Positions 5,945 through 8,548 of a stretch of DNA of 8,548 bases are shown here, one piece after another; the first letter of the stretch is position 1, and every line of letters begins with the position of its first letter. The DNA is from Chitinophagaceae bacterium (GTDB lineage: Bacteria; Bacteroidota; Bacteroidia; Chitinophagales; Chitinophagaceae). The DNA lies in contig JAOQAL010000711.1 in the NCBI GenBank assembly GCA_025963615.1, positions 1-8,548 of the forward strand, written 5' to 3'. A program made the position numbers and the translations under genes. A model generated the notes under the pieces. It made no database searches and was not told the DNA's origin. It worked only from the letters and a program-made list of their open reading frames with translations.

Positions 5945-6615
5945 TATTGTCCCCTGGCCCCTGCTTTTTTACTTTCTTCGTAACTCATCACGCGATATCC
6001 GGTTTTGGGTATATCGAATTTAGCAACCGGAACGGGATTAAAATTGATATTTGATACGGTATAGGTAACCATTAGTTTACCAAATGAAGCTTCATATTGA
6101 AGGGCAAGGCCCGGAAGATTTCGATTCAGGTATTGAAAATCTTTATTTTGAGGCACAAGATCTTTTGTAAAAAAAACTGTAAATGTACTTCCGTCGGCTA
6201 ATTTGCCTAGTGCCTTCTGGCACTTATAACCAGCAACTGTTTTATACTCTTCCACAAAGCTAAAGGAAACTCCTTCATATTTTTTATTGGATTCTTTCCA
6301 GTTCTGAGCTGTCATTGTAATCATATACTTTTGCTCGCCGTAGTCCTTTAATACGACCACGCTACCGGTCTTTCCTTCAATAATGGTAGATTGGGTTCCG
6401 AGTGAACTGATCATTTCCGAACGACTGGACGGGCCTTTCAGGTATACTACACTGGTAGCGCCATCCAGCATATCAGCGATTTGTGGCTTGGGGTTCGTGT
6501 TGCTGATAACAATATCATAAGAAATCGTTGCTTCCGTAATTGCTTTTTGCGCAAATAGATTTGACGCAATAAGAAAAGTAATAAGAAAGCCCGTTATTTT
6601 TAGTATTTGTTTCAT
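5944..6615 (-). CDS. GLPGLI family secreted protein
   Basis: A 223-residue protein of a Bacteroidota family named for a short conserved motif, here in the variant form NLPGLALQYE (166-175). The signal peptide covers about residues 1-22 (MKQILKITGF, LITFLIASNLFA), with likely cleavage before QKAITEA. The rest is periplasmic and mostly beta-rich. It begins with the typical ITEATISYDIVIS strand, followed by the charged and Ser-rich section with EMISSLG, the typical VAGYKCQKALGKLADG segment (127-142) with a single Cys132, and TVFFTKDLVP. The molecular function of the family is unknown. The gene lies downstream of the yidC terminator, so it needs its own promoter in the 6616-6680 stretch. There I see only an imperfect -7-like TAATTTG on the minus strand, one base short in its spacing. 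The TAA stop at 5946-5944 faces the small exported protein gene. Confidence 0.88.
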   Translation of the reverse strand: MKQILKITGFLITFLIASNLFAQKAITEATISYDIVISNTNPKPQIADMLDGATSVVYLKGPSSRSEMISSLGTQSTIIEGKTGSVVVLKDYGEQKYMITMTAQNWKESNKKYEGVSFSFVEEYKTVAGYKCQKALGKLADGSTFTVFFTKDLVPQNKDFQYLNRNLPGLALQYEASFGKLMVTYTVSNINFNPVPVAKFDIPKTGYRVMSYEESKKAGARGQ

Positions 6616-6677
6616 ATCCGTTTGTCTTTATAAACTATTGAATAGACGTACCAAATTAGCTAATAAGTTGCGTAATG

Positions 6678-6714
6678 AAAAGGGCCGGGCTAATTCCTTT
6701 TTGCCCGGCTCTTT
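6678..6714 (-). terminator. Rho-independent terminator of yidC
   Basis: GGGCCGGGC (6682-6690) pairs with GCCCGGCTC (6703-6711) as a 9-bp GC-rich stem with one G-U pair and a 12-nt loop. Three flanking A-T pairs (6679-6681 with 6712-6714) extend it. Read on the minus strand the stem is followed by TTTTC. It lies about 33 nt after the yidC stop and before the next minus-strand gene. The A/T pairs flanking both sides mean it could work on either strand, but only yidC reads toward it. Confidence 0.8.
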
Positions 6715-6746
6715 AATATGGTATCCCTGACATGAAAAATTAACTT

Positions 6747-8548
6747 TTACTTTTTCGGCTGGGGCTTCTTTAAACTCTTTTGCTGTTCCTGCATTTGCTC
6801 AAGCCGTTCCTGCCACTTCGATTTCGTTTTCGGCTTCTTCCGGTTCATGTCTATTTGTGTAAGCAACTTATCGTGATTAATAATATATTTCTGAATAACA
6901 AACTGAAGCAAAAGGGTAATCACGTTAGAAACGGTATAATACCATGTTAACGCCGATGGAAGCTTATTGAAAATGAACAATAGAAATACCGGAAAAATAT
7001 ACGGCATGTATTTCATCACCGGGTTACTTTGATCCGGAGTCATACTCATACTGTACAATGAAATCAGAAAGCTTGTGATCACCGCGGTGATTGTGAAAAG
7101 GCTTAAATGGCTGCCCAATAAAGAACTCAATATGGGAATATTTCCAAAATCCAGGATAGAATCATAAGAAGAAAGATCCTGTGCCCACAAGAAGCTCTTA
7201 CCTCTTAGCGCTACACTGGAACTGAAGAAACTGTATAAAGCAAAGAAAATAGGAATCTGCAACAGGCTGGGCAAACAACCTGCAAAAGTATTTACCCCTG
7301 CTTCCCGCATGAATTTCATCTGCTCAACTGCATAAGCCTGCTGATCGGGGTATTTCTTTTTTAATTCCGCCAACTCAGGACGAAGGATTTTCATTTTAGC
7401 ACTCGTGAGATACCCCGGATACATCAGAGGCGAGGTAAACAGCCTGATGAAAATGGTGAGTAAGGCAATTATTAATCCATAACTACTGAAAAACTTTGTA
7501 AAGAAATCAAAAACGGGAAGAACAATCCAGCGGTTAATATATTTTACAAAGGCAAATATTCCATAACCCAGGTTTACAAGATTTTCCATCTGGTTGTTAT
7601 AAGTCTTCAAAATCTTATAATCATTGGGACCATAATACAAACTCAGGGGAACCGTAGTTGTGGGACCGTTCGGAGTCTGCAAATGGAGATTCGCTATTGC
7701 TTTTACGATTATTTGAGAATCTGCTGGTACACTCCATTCGATCTTGCCGGAGGCAAAGCCTTTATCATTTCTCGCCAGAATGGAAGAATTGAAAAATTGT
7801 TGTTTTACGGATACCCATTTCAAATCCTTATCAAAATCTTTGCTGTTATATTTAAGCAGCGTATTATAATCATATTCATCATGCAGATTATAGCCAATTT
7901 GTGAATTTTGTTTTTCATAATCCAGGCTTTTCTCCAGTTTCACCGCCTGATTTTGCCATGTTATATTCAAGACCCCTTCCGTCAATAATTTATCCGCTCC
8001 ATTTAGCTGGATATTAAAATCAATCATGTAATTATCCGGTCTCAACACGAATTGATGCGTGATGGATTTGCCAGAACTGTCAGCCGACAATAAAGAATAG
8101 GAAACCGTTGTACTACCATCCGCATTTTTTGACTGTGTTCCGGCATCAAAATAGAGGTCACTGATATGTGAACTTTGATTATTGCCGGAATTAATTGGAT
8201 AATCAATTTTGTCAAAATCAGAGGCAGCGAGTTTTACAAAACTGCTGTCGTGCTGTTTGAATTTTTTTAGTTCGATGGCTTTGGGTTGACCACCTTTATT
8301 GGTGAATGTAATTTTTACCAGATCATTTTCCACCTGCAATGTTTGTTCGGTGCCACTTGCAGATTTGCCGAAAGAACTGCCGGCACTTACCATTTTACTT
8401 TGCGAATCCAGGCGGACGGAATCCTTTCTTAACGAAATGGGATCTTGTTTGGGTCGGTTTGCATTTGCAATCGAATCGACTCTTGCCTGCTCTTTCCGGA
8501 AAGCTGCCTGCTCCTTACTTGTATACCAGAAATAACCAAAGAACAAAA
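6747..8548 (-). CDS. yidC: Membrane protein insertase YidC, N-terminus cut by the window end
   Basis: YidC inserts and folds inner-membrane proteins, alone or with SecYEG. About 600 residues are visible, and the frame runs off the window end at 8548. The first possible start (TTG at 8546-8544) is really a Leu inside the N-terminal membrane helix (FFGYFW), so the true start is a short way outside. In order the protein has the end of TM1, a Lys/Glu/Ser-rich linker, a large beta-rich periplasmic domain (about 65-330), then the insertase core: TM2 (about 353-372) with the conserved hydrophilic-groove Arg (IFIRLFTSPL), the cytoplasmic helical hairpin (SAKMKILRPELAELKKKYPD), TM3 with GCLPSLLQIPIFFALYSFF, and three more helices (about 480-553). 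The Lys/Gln-rich tail (570-599) is typical for ribosome contact. The gene is followed by a strong terminator, so it is the last of its transcript. Confidence 0.97.
   Translation of the reverse strand, partial: LFFGYFWYTSKEQAAFRKEQARVDSIANANRPKQDPISLRKDSVRLDSQSKMVSAGSSFGKSASGTEQTLQVENDLVKITFTNKGGQPKAIELKKFKQHDSSFVKLAASDFDKIDYPINSGNNQSSHISDLYFDAGTQSKNADGSTTVSYSLLSADSSGKSITHQFVLRPDNYMIDFNIQLNGADKLLTEGVLNITWQNQAVKLEKSLDYEKQNSQIGYNLHDEYDYNTLLKYNSKDFDKDLKWVSVKQQFFNSSILARNDKGFASGKIEWSVPADSQIIVKAIANLHLQTPNGPTTTVPLSLYYGPNDYKILKTYNNQMENLVNLGYGIFAFVKYINRWIVLPVFDFFTKFFSSYGLIIALLTIFIRLFTSPLMYPGYLTSAKMKILRPELAELKKKYPDQQAYAVEQMKFMREAGVNTFAGCLPSLLQIPIFFALYSFFSSSVALRGKSFLWAQDLSSYDSILDFGNIPILSSLLGSHLSLFTITAVITSFLISLYSMSMTPDQSNPVMKYMPYIFPVFLLFIFNKLPSALTWYYTVSNVITLLLQFVIQKYIINHDKLLTQIDMNRKKPKTKSKWQERLEQMQEQQKSLKKPQPKK

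Overview
The window looks like a piece of a Bacteroidota chromosome, most likely from the family Chitinophagaceae. The evidence is a GLPGLI-family secreted protein, a YidC with the long Bacteroidota-type periplasmic domain, a TPR protein and an ECF sigma/anti-sigma-like pair whose style I recognise from that family, moderate-to-low GC, and two matches to the Bacteroidota -7 promoter box (TAnnTTTG). The family-level placement is inference from remembered protein style, not from a search. I see no mobile elements, CRISPR arrays or RNA genes. All intergenic gaps are under 170 bp.

Left part, plus strand (1-2316): the C-terminal two thirds of rdgB (nucleotide-pool sanitation), an ECF sigma factor whose TTG start overlaps the rdgB stop, and a membrane protein that looks like its partner or anti-sigma factor. 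The reading frame of that protein is broken by one TAA at 1531-1533 and then stays open in the same frame to 1845. A hotdog-fold acyl-CoA thioesterase follows. All are closely spaced and probably co-transcribed.

Middle part, minus strand (2319-5414): in transcription order, a 473-residue TPR protein, then comA (phosphosulfolactate synthase), then aroE (shikimate dehydrogenase). The comA stop and aroE start overlap by one base (TAATG), so they are probably translationally coupled. comA is best known from coenzyme M synthesis in methanogens. In a Bacteroidota-like genome it suggests another sulfonate route, possibly toward sulfolactate, cysteate or sulfonolipids (inference).

Right part (5572-8548): a small secreted protein of unknown function on the plus strand, divergent from the TPR gene, with a good -7 box. 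It converges on a GLPGLI-family protein on the minus strand. Behind that lies yidC (minus strand, its N-terminus cut off by the window end), which ends in a clear GC-rich hairpin terminator.

Most of the window is ordinary housekeeping sequence. The observations most worth following are the in-frame stop in the putative anti-sigma protein, the comA-aroE coupling, and the two uncharacterised small proteins. I did not find convincing evidence of a wholly new multi-gene system.
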